Part shown: positions 11,588 to 22,239 of the stretch, one piece after another
How the letters are laid out: the number at the start of each line of letters is the position of its first letter
Numbering within the stretch: position 1 is the stretch's first letter
Origin: Aquarana catesbeiana
Taxonomy: Eukaryota; Chordata; Amphibia; Anura; Ranidae
Assembly (NCBI RefSeq): GCF_042186555.1
Contig: NC_133326.1
Coordinates: forward strand, 689,788,708 to 689,852,707
Reading direction: 5' to 3'
Length of the DNA: 64,000 nucleotides
Notes under the pieces: model-generated
What the model was told of the DNA's origin: nothing
The model's input: the letters and a program-made list of their open reading frames with translations, nothing else
The model's database searches: none
Made by a program: the position numbers and the translations under genes

Positions 11588-12197
11588 TTAGGTTCTAGCA
11601 GTCCTTTAAAGTGGTTGTAAACCTCAGACATAAAATATGAACAAAGCATATCCCTCTATAATGTGTACTTGTCTCAATTAAGAGCACTAAGAGTCATTTC
11701 TATCTGTTGCTTCATTCCTCTGTTATCAGCATGAATCACTTCTGACAAGTTTTCCTGACACCAAGAGAAAAATGATGACAGGAGAGGGATCTCTAACTGA
11801 CTGACAGCCCCAGCTCTATTCCTGTGTGCTGTGTGGAGAGAGGTGTGTCCCTTCCCTCCAATCAGCTCTCAGAGCTCTCCTCACTGAGCTCTACAATGTG
11901 TAATTCCTGTTCTCCTCCCCCTGCTTTCTGTTGGCTCAGACAAGCTTTATAAATTCTGGACTTTGAATGGATGTAGAGAAGACAAGCCTGCAGATAAATA
12001 GGTATTTTCTATCTGCTGCTTCATTCCTCTGCTATCAGCACAAAGTGATTCATGCTGATAGCAGAGGAATGAAGCAGCAGATAGAAATGACTCTTAGTGC
12101 TCTTAATTGAGACAAGACAACACAATAGAGGGATATGCTTCGTTCATATTTTATGTCTGAGGTTTACAACCACTTTAAAGAACTGCTAGAACCTAAA
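11588..12197. mobile_element. MITE with about 150-bp inverted repeats, copy A
   Basis: The left arm (11588 to about 11745), starting TTAGGTTCTAGCAG...TTTAAAGTGGTTGTAAACC, is inverted at about 12040-12197. The centre holds a second, perfect-looking hairpin at 12013-12081 (CTGCTGCTTCATTCCTCTG and its complement). No coding sequence is present, so it is a non-autonomous DNA element. Copy B is at 45489-46097. Confidence 0.75.
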
Positions 12198-12428
12198 TCA
12201 CTGGATATTTGCATTACTCATCTCTGCGCATCACCTGAGGCCAGTCACTTTACTGGGTATATGTAAGGGTTTACAACCACTTTAAGTTATTAAACACAAG
12301 TCTTTTTTATCACTCCATATCAATATCCATATTTTGCTGGCATCAAGAGACATTAGTGTTTATCAGGCTTTAACAAAGGCCACTTAGTGCATTCTTTTGG
12401 GATTTTATTATAATTGACTGCTCAAGCA

Positions 12429-12461
12429 CTGAAGAAAGGGGGAGACTTTTTTCCCCTGAAA
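12429..12461 (+). ncRNA. Hammerhead-ribozyme-like motif, copy A
   Basis: The core order of a hammerhead is present: CTGAAGA (12429-12435), a hairpin with AGGGG/CCCCT stem, then GAAA (12458-12461). The stem III and cleavage region after GAAA (GGTCTC) do not match the pattern of the other copies, so it is probably inactive. The copy B counterpart is at 46330-46363. Confidence 0.35.
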
Positions 12462-12574
12462 GGTCTCTTGCCCTTTAAATCTTTCAAAAAGTCCTTCAAG
12501 TGAAATTAACTTTTGTACGCTTCTCCATATACACATCCAAGAATATCAATATTTTGGAACCAATCATTACATTA

Positions 12575-12757
12575 AGGGGTTGGTTTAGCTGGAGCGTGCA
12601 AAATCTGGTGCAGCTCTGCATAGAAACCAATCAGCTTCCAGTTTTTTTTTTTTTGTCAAAGCTTAACTGAACAAGCTGAAGTTAGAAGCTGATTGGCTAC
12701 TGTGCACAGCTGCACCAGATTTAGCACCCTCCGGTTTTACTAACTAAATCAACCCCT
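12575..12757. mobile_element. Short MITE, copy A
   Basis: A 183-bp element with terminal inverted repeats (AGGGGTTGGTTTAG / CTAAATCAACCCCT) and longer imperfect inner pairing (GCAAAATCTGGTGCAGCT with AGCTGCACCAGATTTAGC; AACCAATCAGCTTC with GAAGCTGATTGG). It has no coding capacity. The copy B counterpart is at 46477-46657. It lies about 260 bp upstream of the receptor gene. Confidence 0.75.
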
Positions 12758-13019
12758 ATGAGTCTCTTTCCTACTCTCCTTCTCTTTTTTTACATGTTTG
12801 TTTAGTACTTGACTAGCAACCAAGACCTTCAAAACACAGAAAGAACAACACTTCTGGTTAGTGTAGGCACAGAAATTGATTAGTGCATTTGTGAAAAAGA
12901 AAAACTTGTTTTCATTTTAATTTTAGTTAAAACTGTATGTTCTGTCATCATGCGTGATCATATTTTATTCTTTAGGAAAAAAGATCATTGGTGTCTTCCA
13001 ACATTTTTCCAACTAAAGA

Positions 13020-13964
13020 ATGTGTGACCCCAACCAGACCCAGGTCACACAAATAAAACTACTTGGATTTCAGGGTCTTTATAAATTCAGGATTCTGCTG
13101 TTTATTGTGTTCCTTCTAACATACATGATGATCCTAAGTGGAAATATTTTAATAATCTTTTTAGTGACAACTGTTGATCAGCTTAAATTTCCAATGTACT
13201 TCTTTCTCAAGTACTTGGCTACATCTGATGTCCTACTGATCACCAGTGTGGTGCCCATGGCACTTGATATCATCCTCAAAGATGAAGGAAGATTATCACT
13301 GGATACTTGCATTACTCAGCTTTATTTTGTTGGTATATGTAGCTACTTGCAATGTTTTCTGATCGCCATTATGTCCTACGATCGGTATTTGGCTATCTGC
13401 AATCCATTACGATATCCCTCACTTATCAATTCTCATGTTTGCCTCCAGGTGATCATTGGGTTATGTTTCTGTGTTATCATTTTAGTATCAAGTGAATTGA
13501 TTATGATATACAGGTTTGATTACTGTGGACTGAATTATATAGACCACTTTTTCTGTGATTTTTTCCCAGTGGTTGAATTGTCTACCTCGGATACTTCTGC
13601 TTTGAAGCTACAAGATTTTATTATTTCAATCATCACCATATGTTTACCATTTGCTTTTATTATATCTACATACATCTGCATCATTGTCACTATTTTAAAG
13701 ATATCATCTGTACATGGGCGTAGAAAAGCCTTTTCCACTTGTAGTTCCCATGTAACCTTGGTTGGGGCTTTCTATGGGGCATTGATCATAGTTTACATGA
13801 CACCATCAGATGAAAGCTCAAGCTACATGAATAAGTATAGATCTTTGTTGTATCTCATGGTGTCTCCACTGATAAATCCAATCATTTACAGCTTAAGAAA
13901 CCGTGAGATCAAGGCAGCTCTACAAAAAACCTTAGCTGACTTTAGGAATTTTGTTAGGAAATAA
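13020..13964 (+). CDS. Class II-like olfactory receptor, intact, copy A
   Basis: A single uninterrupted exon of 314 codons encodes a seven-transmembrane GPCR of the odorant receptor family, expected in the membrane of olfactory neurons and coupled to Golf. Seen motifs: an N-glycosylation site NQT at residues 5-7, GN at 41-42 in TM1, PMYFFL at 58-63, the TM3 cysteine at 97, SYDRYLAICNPLRY at 119-132, extracellular-loop cysteines at 169 and 179, KAFSTCSSH at 236-244 and PLINPIIYSLRN at 283-294. Length and all motifs fit a functional receptor. The ATG at 13020 is at the normal place, just before the Asn-linked site. A copy at 46919-47863 differs by about 10 bases and 4 residues (74, 96, 162, 279). 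AATAAA overlaps the stop codon but is unlikely to be the used signal. The ligand is unknown, and upstream non-coding exons were not identified. Confidence 0.95.
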   Translation: MCDPNQTQVTQIKLLGFQGLYKFRILLFIVFLLTYMMILSGNILIIFLVTTVDQLKFPMYFFLKYLATSDVLLITSVVPMALDIILKDEGRLSLDTCITQLYFVGICSYLQCFLIAIMSYDRYLAICNPLRYPSLINSHVCLQVIIGLCFCVIILVSSELIMIYRFDYCGLNYIDHFFCDFFPVVELSTSDTSALKLQDFIISIITICLPFAFIISTYICIIVTILKISSVHGRRKAFSTCSSHVTLVGAFYGALIIVYMTPSDESSSYMNKYRSLLYLMVSPLINPIIYSLRNREIKAALQKTLADFRNFVRK

Positions 13965-13998
13965 AGATTTTTAAACAAAGGCGTGTTTCTCTGCTGAA

Positions 13999-13999
<1 letters not shown>

Positions 14000-14059
<60 letters not shown>
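14000..14059. repeat. (TA)n microsatellite
   Basis: About 58 bp of uninterrupted TA repeats lie 35 bp past the receptor stop codon. In copy B the same position holds about 6 kb of other sequence that ends in an (AATA)n tract, so this tract marks a rearrangement point. Confidence 0.95.
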
Positions 14060-14066
<7 letters not shown>

Positions 14067-14580
14067 GTTCGTATATATGTAAGTCACGATCACAAATGTA
14101 AACGGTGTTCAAACCACACATGTGAGCTATCGCCGCGATCGCTAGAGCAATAATTCTAGCACTAGACCTCCTCTGTAACACTAAACAGGTAACCTGTAAA
14201 AATTTTAAAGCTTCCCCTATGTAGATTTTTAAATACCGTAGTTTGTCGCCATTCCACGAGCGTGCGCAATTTGGAAGCATGACATGTTAGGTATCTATTT
14301 ACTTGGTGTAGCGTCATTTTTCACATTATCCAAAAAATATGGCCAACGCTATTGGGTTTTTTTTTGTTTGTTTTTTAATTGATGAAAGTGTATTTTTTCC
14401 GAAAAAATTGTGTTTGAAAGACCGCTGCACAAATACAGTGTGACATAATATATTGCAACGGCTGCCATTTTATTCTCTAGGGTCTTTGCTAAAAAATATA
14501 TATATAATGTTTGGTTGTCCTAAGTAATTTTCTAGCAAAAAATACAAATTTAAACAAGTGTCAGAAAAAGGCCTGGTTTT
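14060..14580. repeat. Interspersed repeat fragment, copy A
   Basis: This non-coding stretch matches 54010-54540. In copy B it continues leftward to about 53590, which suggests that copy A holds only the right part of a longer dispersed element. I recognise it as a common frog repeat type but cannot name its class. No frame is supported. Confidence 0.45.
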
Positions 14581-14779
14581 ATTTTTTCACATCTTATTAT
14601 TATACAATATTATATATACTGCTCAGCCATAACTTTATGTCCACATACCTAAATCAAATTTTGAGTATAACAAAATCAATAACTACCCTCTCTAGGATAT
14701 AACAAAAAAAGTGAATAAATAAATAAATGCTGTGCAAAGGACTGCTGCTGCCACACAGGTATTACAACCTTGACTACTA

Positions 14780-15459
14780 ACTATATGAAAACTCACAGCC
14801 CTGTCCTATACATCAAATTTCTGAGTGAAGTATACATAAATTCACTTCACATATTCACAATAAAGATTTCATATGCATAATCACAAGAAATAGCTCATAT
14901 ACTAAGAATGTGCCTAGTGTCCTTATTTGCATAGTCTCTTTATAAAGTGCTGGTGCTCAAATAAAAATCTTGTGTAATCTTCAAAGGGCTGTGCTCCTGT
15001 GCAAACCACTCCAATACACTGCATGCACCAAACTCTTCAATTGGTACCACGGTCAGCAGAACTTGTGGACTCTAAGCCGTAGCTTTAAGAGTCATAAGCG
15101 CTTGTTTGCAGGTTATGTAGATATGTGGTCTCACTTTGAGATCCTCTCTCCTTTTCATCACTCCCCTCTCCTCCAAATGCAGCATATTATGTTCAATATT
15201 AATCTTCATGGAATGGTACTCTCATCATGCAGAGAGGATAAAGCAGAGAAGGCCCTCCCTAGTGTAACACCACTTTATTTTTCAAACACACATAAAATAA
15301 TACTCACTTTGTAGATATATGCAAGAAAGCTAAGAATCGCTGAACCCGGAAGTGCCACCACGGTGTGAGCTCAGGATGTGACATCACTGATAACCCCACC
15401 CAATGCATTTTGCCCCTCCCTTGGAGCATCTTCAGATGTTCAGGTGTTACTCTTGAGTC
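14780..15459. repeat. Non-coding repeat with a hammerhead-like motif, copy A
   Basis: Sequence shared with 54738-55420. It has short frames only, with no recognisable protein. Near its right end, on the minus strand, lies the hammerhead-like motif at 15394-15435, so it may be a non-autonomous relative of PLE terminal repeats. Confidence 0.35.
15394..15435 (-). ncRNA. Hammerhead-ribozyme-like motif, copy A
   Basis: On the minus strand the order is CTGAAGA, a stem TGCTCC / GGGGCA with a 6-nt loop, AAAA in place of GAAA, the self-complementary TGCA, then TTGGG. The layout matches the other motifs in the window except that the G of GAAA is A. Copy B has the same motif at 55354-55395. Confidence 0.4.
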
Positions 15460-15461
15460 TT

Positions 15462-15610
15462 ATGCCGCGTACACACGAGTGGACTTTTCGACCGGACTGG
15501 TCCAATGGACCGAGTCCGGTGGACAATTCGACCGTGTGTGGGCTTCATCGGACCTGCAGCGGACCGTCGGACCAGTCCGGTCGAAAAGTCCGCTTGTGCG
15601 TACGAGGCAT
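15462..15610. mobile_element. MITE with GCCGCGTACACACGAG ends, copy A
   Basis: A 149-bp element with inverted ends (ATGCCGCGTACACACGAG / CTTGTGCGTACGAGGCAT) and several CGGACTT / AAGTCCG motifs. Copy B at 55422-55850 is 429 bp, so this copy has lost about 280 bp from its middle. It is non-autonomous. Confidence 0.75.
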
Positions 15611-15715
15611 TTGTGAGGTCTAGTCTGTTTCCCCATAACAGTTGAAAGGAACAACTGATCCATGCATAAAGTGATACTGGCAAAACACAGACAAAGCTGA
15701 CATACAAAAATACAG

Positions 15716-15985
15716 GATTAGGTAAGTTTTAATCAGATTACTCTCACTGTTATCCTGATTGATTTTTGAGCCAGATGCCTCAGCATACTGTTTCATCACC
15801 AAGACCACCTCCTTAGCCCCCTCCATCCCAGAGATGAAAACAGACACATTGTCAGAATAGGCCACTACCCTAGGCTCATCGACAGTGCCCAAAGGAACTC
15901 CACAAAACGTCCAGCTCTCTAACTTCCTGATGAAGGGATCAGTCGTGAACTTATGTGTATGTCTGGCTGAGCTCATTTCCTTCAA
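15716..15985 (-). pseudogene. Tx1/L1-like reverse transcriptase fragment, copy A
   Basis: On the minus strand the frame 15985-15620 contains a LINE RT palm fragment: VVAYSDNVSVFISG stands where YADD is expected, followed by KQYAEASGSKINQDNSE, a block typical of Tx1-group L1-like elements. Both catalytic positions are altered (A to S, final D to N); copy B reads YADN. Only about 90 residues remain. It lies next to the LTR at 16011. Confidence 0.6.
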
Positions 15986-16010
15986 TCAGCTGTGCCAGCC
16001 AGGTGCCAAA

Positions 16011-17181
16011 TGTTACAATGTTTTGCTGATTCCTGTGTGCTTAGGTTGGCCTGAGAGCTAGGGGTAACCAGGCTTTAAGGATTAACATTTTCTCCACTAT
16101 TTTCAGCCAGGTTACTGTCCCTTACAGGTCAACCAACATAAAAGGGGCTGCCTCCAAGCCACTGGCACTGTTCATGGGGAATTTCGGCCAAAATGTAGCG
16201 TCTTACTCTTTTGGAGAGATCTCCCCCTTTGGAGGGGATGTAATGGAAATTTCCTTGGGCTTTGTACGCAAATCCACACAGCGCCAAAATGTGCACTTCC
16301 AGCGTCAAAATGCACGTAAAGCACAAAACAATTCCTTCGTGCTTAAGCACGTTTGTATCAGGCTCTTTGGTACAAAGAAGTTGAAGTACTTCAGTAGCAC
16401 CAGATAGAATAAGAAAAGATGCTGCTTCAAACTGGAGTCTCGACATGTCTGTCCTCACGAGCATAGGAACTCCATTTTTATTTATCGGCAACAAAAATGA
16501 TTTACAAACAGGAAGTCATGGCCCCAACAGCCAATCGCTTCCACCATGCAAAATGACATCACAGGAAATGACAGCATAGGAAATTACAACACAGGAAATG
16601 ACAACAGTAAAGGGGAGATGCACATGTCTCACCCACTTGAGGCATGTACACTGCCCCCCGCCTAGCCATATGCATTCACATCCACCATCTTGGTCAGCAT
16701 GGAGCCTATTCAATACTGCTCAGAGTAACCAGTATCTAGCAAGATCATTCTACTTGTTCTTACAGGCTTCAGAAGATCTGCGGGACATTGCTACTGCTGT
16801 TGTCAATATACGGTACGAGTATACCAACAAGGCAGATATCAATGTCCTCTTATAAAAGCAGATATGTATCCAAAAGGGATAGCGTAGCCACAACAGAGAT
16901 ATTTGCTTCTCTAATGTGCATAGACAATTGAAGGCAAGAAGCCCAGCACATTGCGCTTGATACTTACAAACTGGCAAACGCCCACACACACACAGAGAAC
17001 ACATCTCCAAGCCCATGAGAAGGTTTTCATACTGATGGTTTTACCGCTGGTCCCGATTCAACCCAAGTGCACTCTGCTAGAGCGCTCCTCAGTTAAATCA
17101 GACACAGGGAGACATATGACAATCTATAAAACACACATCCTAGAATAAAAACAGGAGTCCATATAATAAATTTCCACAACA
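16011..17181 (-). mobile_element. Endogenous retrovirus LTR, copy A
   Basis: Read on the minus strand, the element starts TGTTGTGG (17181) directly after a purine-rich tract (AAAGAGGACGGAC, 17182-17195) and ends CATTGTAACA (16011). A TATA-like TTTTATAAG lies near 16850 and AATAAA near 16480, consistent with U3-R-U5. It sits downstream of the env remnant on the same strand, so it is the 3' LTR of that provirus. No 5' LTR or primer-binding site was found in the window. Boundaries are inferred from the TG...CA ends and the tract. Confidence 0.55.
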
Positions 17182-17343
17182 GTCCGTCCTCTTTGTCATA
17201 TGCTCCTCGGTATCCCTCTTGATCTTCTTCTTACACCTGGAAATGAGTTTATCTTTACGGTCCATCTTGACTTGTTATCTCTGTTCTTCAGGAGGGACGA
17301 CTTATAGGGAGGACATGACATGGTGAGCTGTAGTGATCGCTGG

Positions 17344-17632
17344 TCAGTTTGGGATCCTCTGTGTCTGATACGCGGGCTGGGCTTCGGGGCGTCTCATCTC
17401 AGAGAGGAAGATGTGGTCATCTGCTCGGGCTCTGTTCACTCGTCCAATCAGGCAACAGGAGCACCTCATCATGACATATAGAAGGAATAGAAACAAAAAC
17501 AACATGAGTATATATATCCCTACTTCCTTCAACCATGATCCGATGGAAAATAAAAAATTGCCAAAGTTGCCCAAACCCTTAAAAGGATTCCAACCTTCAC
17601 TAACTATAGCTCTGGCTTTGCCTTGCAGGGAT
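17344..17632 (-). pseudogene. env: Retroviral env, membrane anchor and tail, copy A
   Basis: The 3' part of a retroviral envelope gene on the minus strand. A hydrophobic segment of about 20 residues (around IYILMLFLFLFLLYVMM) is the membrane anchor of the TM subunit, followed by a Cys pair and a basic-acidic cytoplasmic tail ending at 17344. It is separated from its ectodomain (20644-21426) by the L2 element at 17633-20643. The purine tract and LTR follow. The gene is broken and no functional protein is expected. Confidence 0.7.
17535..17632. repeat. Long target-site duplication, left copy (98 bp)
   Basis: This 98-bp piece of env (starts ATGATCCGATGG, ends TTGCAGGGAT) is repeated at 20644-20741 on the other side of the L2 element. 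Similar sequence just outside (CCTTCA) may extend it to about 105 bp with a 3-bp gap. Confidence 0.85.
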
Positions 17633-18257
17633 TATTATTATTATTATTATTATACAGGATTTATATAGCGCCGACAGTTTACGCAGCACTTTACAACATG
17701 AGGGCAGACAGTACAATTACAATACAATTCAATACAGGAGGAATCAGAGGGCCCTGCTCCTTAGAGCTTACAATCTAGGAGGGAGGGTCAAGTTATACAA
17801 GAGGATAACAGCTGTGAGGGATGAGCTAATGGAGAAAACAGTGCAGTTGTTAGATGGAGGCAGAATAGGCTTCTCTGAAGAGGAAAGTTTTCAGGGATCG
17901 CCTAAAGGTGGATAAGTTTGGAGACAGTCTGACAGATTGGGGTAGGGAATTCCAGAGTATGGGCGAGGCTCGGGAGAAGTCCTGGAGGTGGATATGGGAG
18001 GAGGTGATGAGGGAGCTAGAGAGCAGGAGGTCTTGGGAGAACGGAGGAACGGAGACGGCGATTAGGTTGGTATTTTGAGACTAGGCTAGTGATGTAACAG
18101 GGGGCGCAGAGTTGTGGATGGCTTTTTAACTTATTGTTAGTATTTTGAATTTAATTCGTTGGGCGAGTGGCAGCCAATGGAGGGATTGGCAGAGAGGGGT
18201 AGCAGTCACTGAGCGGTTTGTAAGGTGGATGAGTCTGGCAGCAGCATTCATGATGGA

Positions 18258-19754
18258 CTAAAGGGGGGATAGTCTATTTAAAGGTAAGCCAATGAGAAGG
18301 GAGTTGCAGTAGTTGAGGCGAGAGATAACCAGAGAGTGAATCAGGAGCTTTGTGGTTTCATTGGTTAGAAAGGGACGTAGTTTAGAGATGTTGCGGAGGT
18401 TGAGGCGGCAAGCTTTGGAAAGTGATTGGATGTGGGGCCGAAAGGAGAGTTCAGAATCCAGGATAACACCTAGCAACCTGACATGTGGGGACGGGTGGAT
18501 GGTTGTGCCACTGCTCTTGACAGACAAGTCAGGGGAAGAGGCACGTGGGGGAGGAAATATTATAAGCTCGGTTTTGGACAAGTTGAGTTTGAGGAAGTGG
18601 TGTGACATCCATACAGATATATCGGTTAGTAAGTTAGTGATGCATAAGGAGACTAATGGGGTGAGTTGAGGGGTGGAGAGATAGATTTGTGTGTCGTCAG
18701 CGTAGAAATGATATTGAAAGCCGTGAGAGGCTATCAGCTGACCCAGGGAAGAGGTGTAGATTGAAAATAAAAGAGGTCCAAGAACAGAACCTTGGGGGAC
18801 CCCGACAGAGAAGGGAGGAGGAGTGGAGGAAGTAGAATTGTAAGTGACACTGAAGGTGCGTTTGGATTGGTAGGATGAGAGCCACTGAAGAGCACAGTCA
18901 CGAAGACTGAGGGAGTAAAGTTTTTTGAGGAGGAGGGGGTGGTCAACCGTGTCAAAGGCAGCTGAAAGGTCCAGAAGTAGGAGTACAGAATAGTGTCCGT
19001 TGGTTTTTGCAGTTAGTAGGTCGTTTGTGAGTTTTAGAAGAGCAGTTTCTGTGGAGTGTTGAGGGCGAAATCCAGATTGAAGGGGATCAAGAAGGTTGTT
19101 CTTAATAAGGTGGTCACTCAGTTGGTTGTAAACCGGGCGTTCAAGGAGTTTAGAGGAAAAGGGGAACAAGGAGATAGGGCATAGGTTGTTAAGATTGGTA
19201 GGGTCCAAGGACGGCTTTTTAAGTATGGGGGTGACCAGTGCATGTTTTAGAGCATTGGGGAAGGTGCCGGAGGTGAGGGAGAGATTGAAGATGTGGGTTA
19301 GAGAGTGTAGGATGGAGTCAGAGGGCAACCGGAGCATTTTAAAGGGAATAGGGTCCAGGGGACAGGTGGTTAGATGGGTGATAGAAAGGAGTTTTGCAAC
19401 TTTGTCTGTATTAGCAGATTTGAAAAAGGGGAGTGTCGGTTGTACCTGTTGACATGGGGTCTTAGCTGGGGGAGATACCTGTAGAGTGGAGATTTCATCA
19501 CGGATTGTATCAATCTTGTTTTTGAAGTGATTAGCGATCTCCTGGGCAGTGAGTGAGTCAGTGAGTGGAGGCGGTGGAGGACGAAGTAGAGAGTTGAAGG
19601 TGGAGAAGAGTTTACGGGGACTGGATGAGAAGGTGTTAATAAGAATTGTAAAATAGGTTTGCTTGGCAGTGTGGAGGAAAGAATAGTATTTTTGGAGGGC
19701 AGATTTGTATTGCTTGAAGTCTTTGAGAGACTTAGTCTTGTGCCACAGACGCAC
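18258..19754 (-). pseudogene. L2 reverse transcriptase frame (498 codons), copy A
   Basis: The longest LINE frame in the window. It encodes RT fingers and palm with [17 protein letters not shown], the catalytic block [11 protein letters not shown] (motif A), [16 protein letters not shown] (motif B) and an intact [10 protein letters not shown] (motif C), followed by [16 protein letters not shown] and [17 protein letters not shown]. The frame ends early at SPL, before the usual C-terminal FREAY block, which appears further down in another frame. It is joined to the endonuclease region only through a frameshift near 19760, so the element is inactive as it stands. Confidence 0.8.
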
Positions 19755-19759
19755 AAGAG

Positions 19760-20610
19760 CGCAACTACGTTTTTTGAGAATTTTCGTGTCATCTGTTTGC
19801 CACGGTTGTAGGGTCGGGGTCTGATTCTGCGTGTAGTGAGTTGAGCGAGCTTGTCCAGGGTGGAGGCCAGGGATTTATTGTAGATGGACGTGGCTTGGTT
19901 GGGGCAGGACAGGGGAGAGATTTTGTCATAGAGGTGGTCAGTAGCAGAATAGAGGAGAGAGGAGTTGAAGTTGCAAAAGTTTCTACGGGTGATGGTTAGG
20001 CGATTGGAGGGAAAGGTGGTAGAAGACAGGAGGAGAGAGAAACTAATAAGGTGATGGTCGGAGAGAGGAAAAGGATTGTTTGAGAAGTTGCATGGAGTGC
20101 ATAGGTAGGAGATTACAAGGTCAAGGGTGTTGCCATCAGAGTGAGTAGAAGCCTGTACCCATTGCTTCAGGTCAAATGACGAGGTTAGACTAAGAAGTTT
20201 AGAAGTAGCAGGAGTGTTTGTATTAGCAGGGATGTTGAAATCACTGAGGATAGTGGGAATTTCCACAGAGAGAGAAAGTAGGGTAGCCAGGCAGAGAACT
20301 CATCAAGGAAAGTCGATAGTGGCCCAGGGGGTCGCTAGATTACAGCAATTCTTAGGGAAGTAGGAGAGAATAGACGTATACAGTGGGCTTCAAATGATGA
20401 GAGGGAAAGAGAGGGAGGGGAGTGAATAACCTGGAAGGTGCATTGGAGGGATAGGAGGAATCCCACTCCACCTCCCTTGAGTCCATTAGGCCTAGGGGAG
20501 TGAGTCCAGTGAAGGCCATCCTGGGAGAGGGAAGCAGGAGAAGGCGTGTCAGATTCGTGGAGCCAGGTTTCGGTGAGAGCAAGTAGATTAAAGGAATTAG
20601 TGACCAAGAG
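19760..20610 (-). pseudogene. L2 AP endonuclease region, copy A
   Basis: Two minus-strand frames (20607-20335 and 20266-19370) cover an APE-type endonuclease: LALTETWLHESD and GGGVGFLLS near the N-terminus, then SDFNIPANT (the GDFN block), DGNTLDLVIS and LSDHHLISF (the SDH block). The frames are separated by a frameshift around 20300. The N-terminal start is at about 20610, close to the 5' end of the element, so there is little or no 5' UTR. Confidence 0.75.
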
Positions 20611-20643
20611 GTCATGAACAGCGGTGAGTTTGTTGTTCCTTCA

Positions 20644-20741
20644 ATGATCCGATGGAAAATAAAAAATTGCCAAAGTTGCCCAAACCCTTAAAAGGATTCC
20701 AACCTTCACTAACTATAGCTCTGGCTTTGCCTTGCAGGGAT
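20644..20741. repeat. Long target-site duplication, right copy (98 bp)
   Basis: Nearly identical to 17535-17632 and directly adjoining the 5' end of the L2 element. Confidence 0.85.
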
Positions 20742-21426
20742 CTAACCTTATCTATATGGGCCTGAACTTTGTCACTAGTATCCTCGATCCAGGTACAACA
20801 ATCTTTTCCTATGAATTCACAGAAACCCCCCTTGGATGCCAACAGATAATCAAGGGCCATCTTCTCCTGTAATAGAAGGGTCTTGATCTGTCGTTGTTCC
20901 TATGAGATTTCCCTTACAGCTCCAATGGTTTCATTGAACGTCCCATCCACAATGGATGAGAAGTTGTTCAATCGTTTCATAAGTTCAATCCCCCACCCTG
21001 TCCAAGTAGGAAACCATGCCCAGGCCTGGTCGGAGTTGGTGAACATTTCCCTTCTAACTCTTCCTAACGTTCTTACCTTCTCTCACGCCGTCACGATCAT
21101 ATGCGATATAAGATGCTGGGACGAGTTTGACCAGGACGCATTAACCTCTGGCATTAGGGGAATCCCTTTAGAAGCTGAAGTACCGCATAAGTAGTAGGGG
21201 CCAGTCAGAGTAGCACAGGGGGAATCACTCTGACGTTCATGTGCATTGAGTAGTAGCAGAATAGACTGGGGGATTACTCCCTCGGTCTGAACGTCACACC
21301 CTTCCTTCCAACATATGTAATCTGGTATATTAGTATTATTAAAAAGGCCGGGGGTTTCATTGGTTAGATTAAGAGCGAGCGTCCCACCCTCTTTCTAAAC
21401 AATACCAGGCCACATACCCTTAACAA
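20644..21426 (-). pseudogene. env: Retroviral env, surface end and TM ectodomain, copy A
   Basis: The upstream part of the broken envelope gene. The TM subunit shows a heptad-like stretch followed by the C-x6-CC disulfide motif (20795-20821), as in gamma- and epsilon-type retroviral envelopes. A TAG at 20900-20902 replaces the CAG seen in copy B. Upstream, a short part of the surface subunit with N-linked sites is recognisable until a GC-rich repeat cuts it off near 21427. The first 98 bp from the left are the duplicated target of the L2 insertion. No gag or pol was seen. Confidence 0.7.
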
Positions 21427-22239
21427 GGGAGGGGTGCTTTGGCGCAGGTCACCTCCCTTTCCTGACCTGCCGGGCTGCATGCTCGTTTTTTCGTAGATTT
21501 TTTATTGCCGGCAATGCTTGTTTTTTACATTCAGCTGTCAGCTGATGACTCATTGGTTGTTATGAACGCTGCATCCGGCTTCCTGGCCCGCTCCTTAGCA
21601 ACCAGCTATTGTAGGCATTTGTGGTGAGGTTTTAACAAGCCAAAAGTGATTGTCAACCGCACCGCAAATGTGCATAGTGCATTTGGGGGAGCATTTTTAT
21701 TGCTCATTAAATGCTTATCAACTTCCCCCTTTTAACGTGCATTAATGCTATAGGTGCGTTAGCATCTTGAGCAACTGTAAATTAGCCCTAACACACAGAG
21801 TACTGTATAGTGCCATTGCTTTAGACAACCAATCAGCCAGGAGATGGGTGACTGGCAAAGGTGACAATTACTCTTGTAATGGAGGGGGTTAAGTGCTTGG
21901 CATCCCCATTAGCAGCCAGTTCCCCACTCTGCAGCACAGAGCACCTAGGGAGCTAGCCTGGTGTCACAGAAGAAAGTATGTAGAGGGCATCTGGGAGAAG
22001 AGAGAAAGCACGGAGGTTGAAGAAAGATAGAGCATTTCCAGTATCCCATAGCAACCATGGGATCTGTCACTGGGGAAAAGGTGTCTAAACTGCTAGATTG
22101 GTGGATTTCTGTATAGGTTCAGGGATACTGGCCTGAAAATATCACACACCTTGGAGTGGTGTCCTCAAAACGTGTCTGAAGTAAAGTGTCATCAGGTAAC
22201 AGAGTCAGCAAAGAGAACAAGAAGTTAACAGTATCATTG
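21427..22239. other. Non-coding stretch, copy A
   Basis: The first 65 bp resemble the GC-rich repeat near 1335-1370 (CTTTCCTGACC...TGCATGCTCG). The rest has no recognisable gene or repeat class and is shared with 61861-62674. Confidence 0.4.

Larger units (their letters stand above)
17633..20643 (-). mobile_element. Nearly full-length L2-type LINE inside env, copy A
   Basis: A 3.0-kb LINE in minus orientation with its (TTA)n tail at the left end and the L2-type 3' end motif. It is bounded exactly by the 98-bp duplicated target. It encodes an AP endonuclease region and an RT in separate frames. Copy B carries the same insertion at 58097-61083, so it is older than the segmental duplication. 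Confidence 0.85.

Noticed and set aside
13954..14280. Minus-strand frame through the (TA)n tract
   Set aside because: Contains a long Tyr-Ile repeat from the microsatellite and no domain.
15985..16010. Primer-binding site next to the LTR (TGGCACCTGGCTGGC on the minus strand)
   Set aside because: It starts with TGG but lacks any T-arm-like complement (no TCGAACC-type segment), and env position shows this is a 3' LTR, so no binding site is expected here.
18352..19452. Plus-strand frames opposite the L2 RT (also 58806-59979)
   Set aside because: Antisense shadows of the RT; basic, low-complexity translations without domains.
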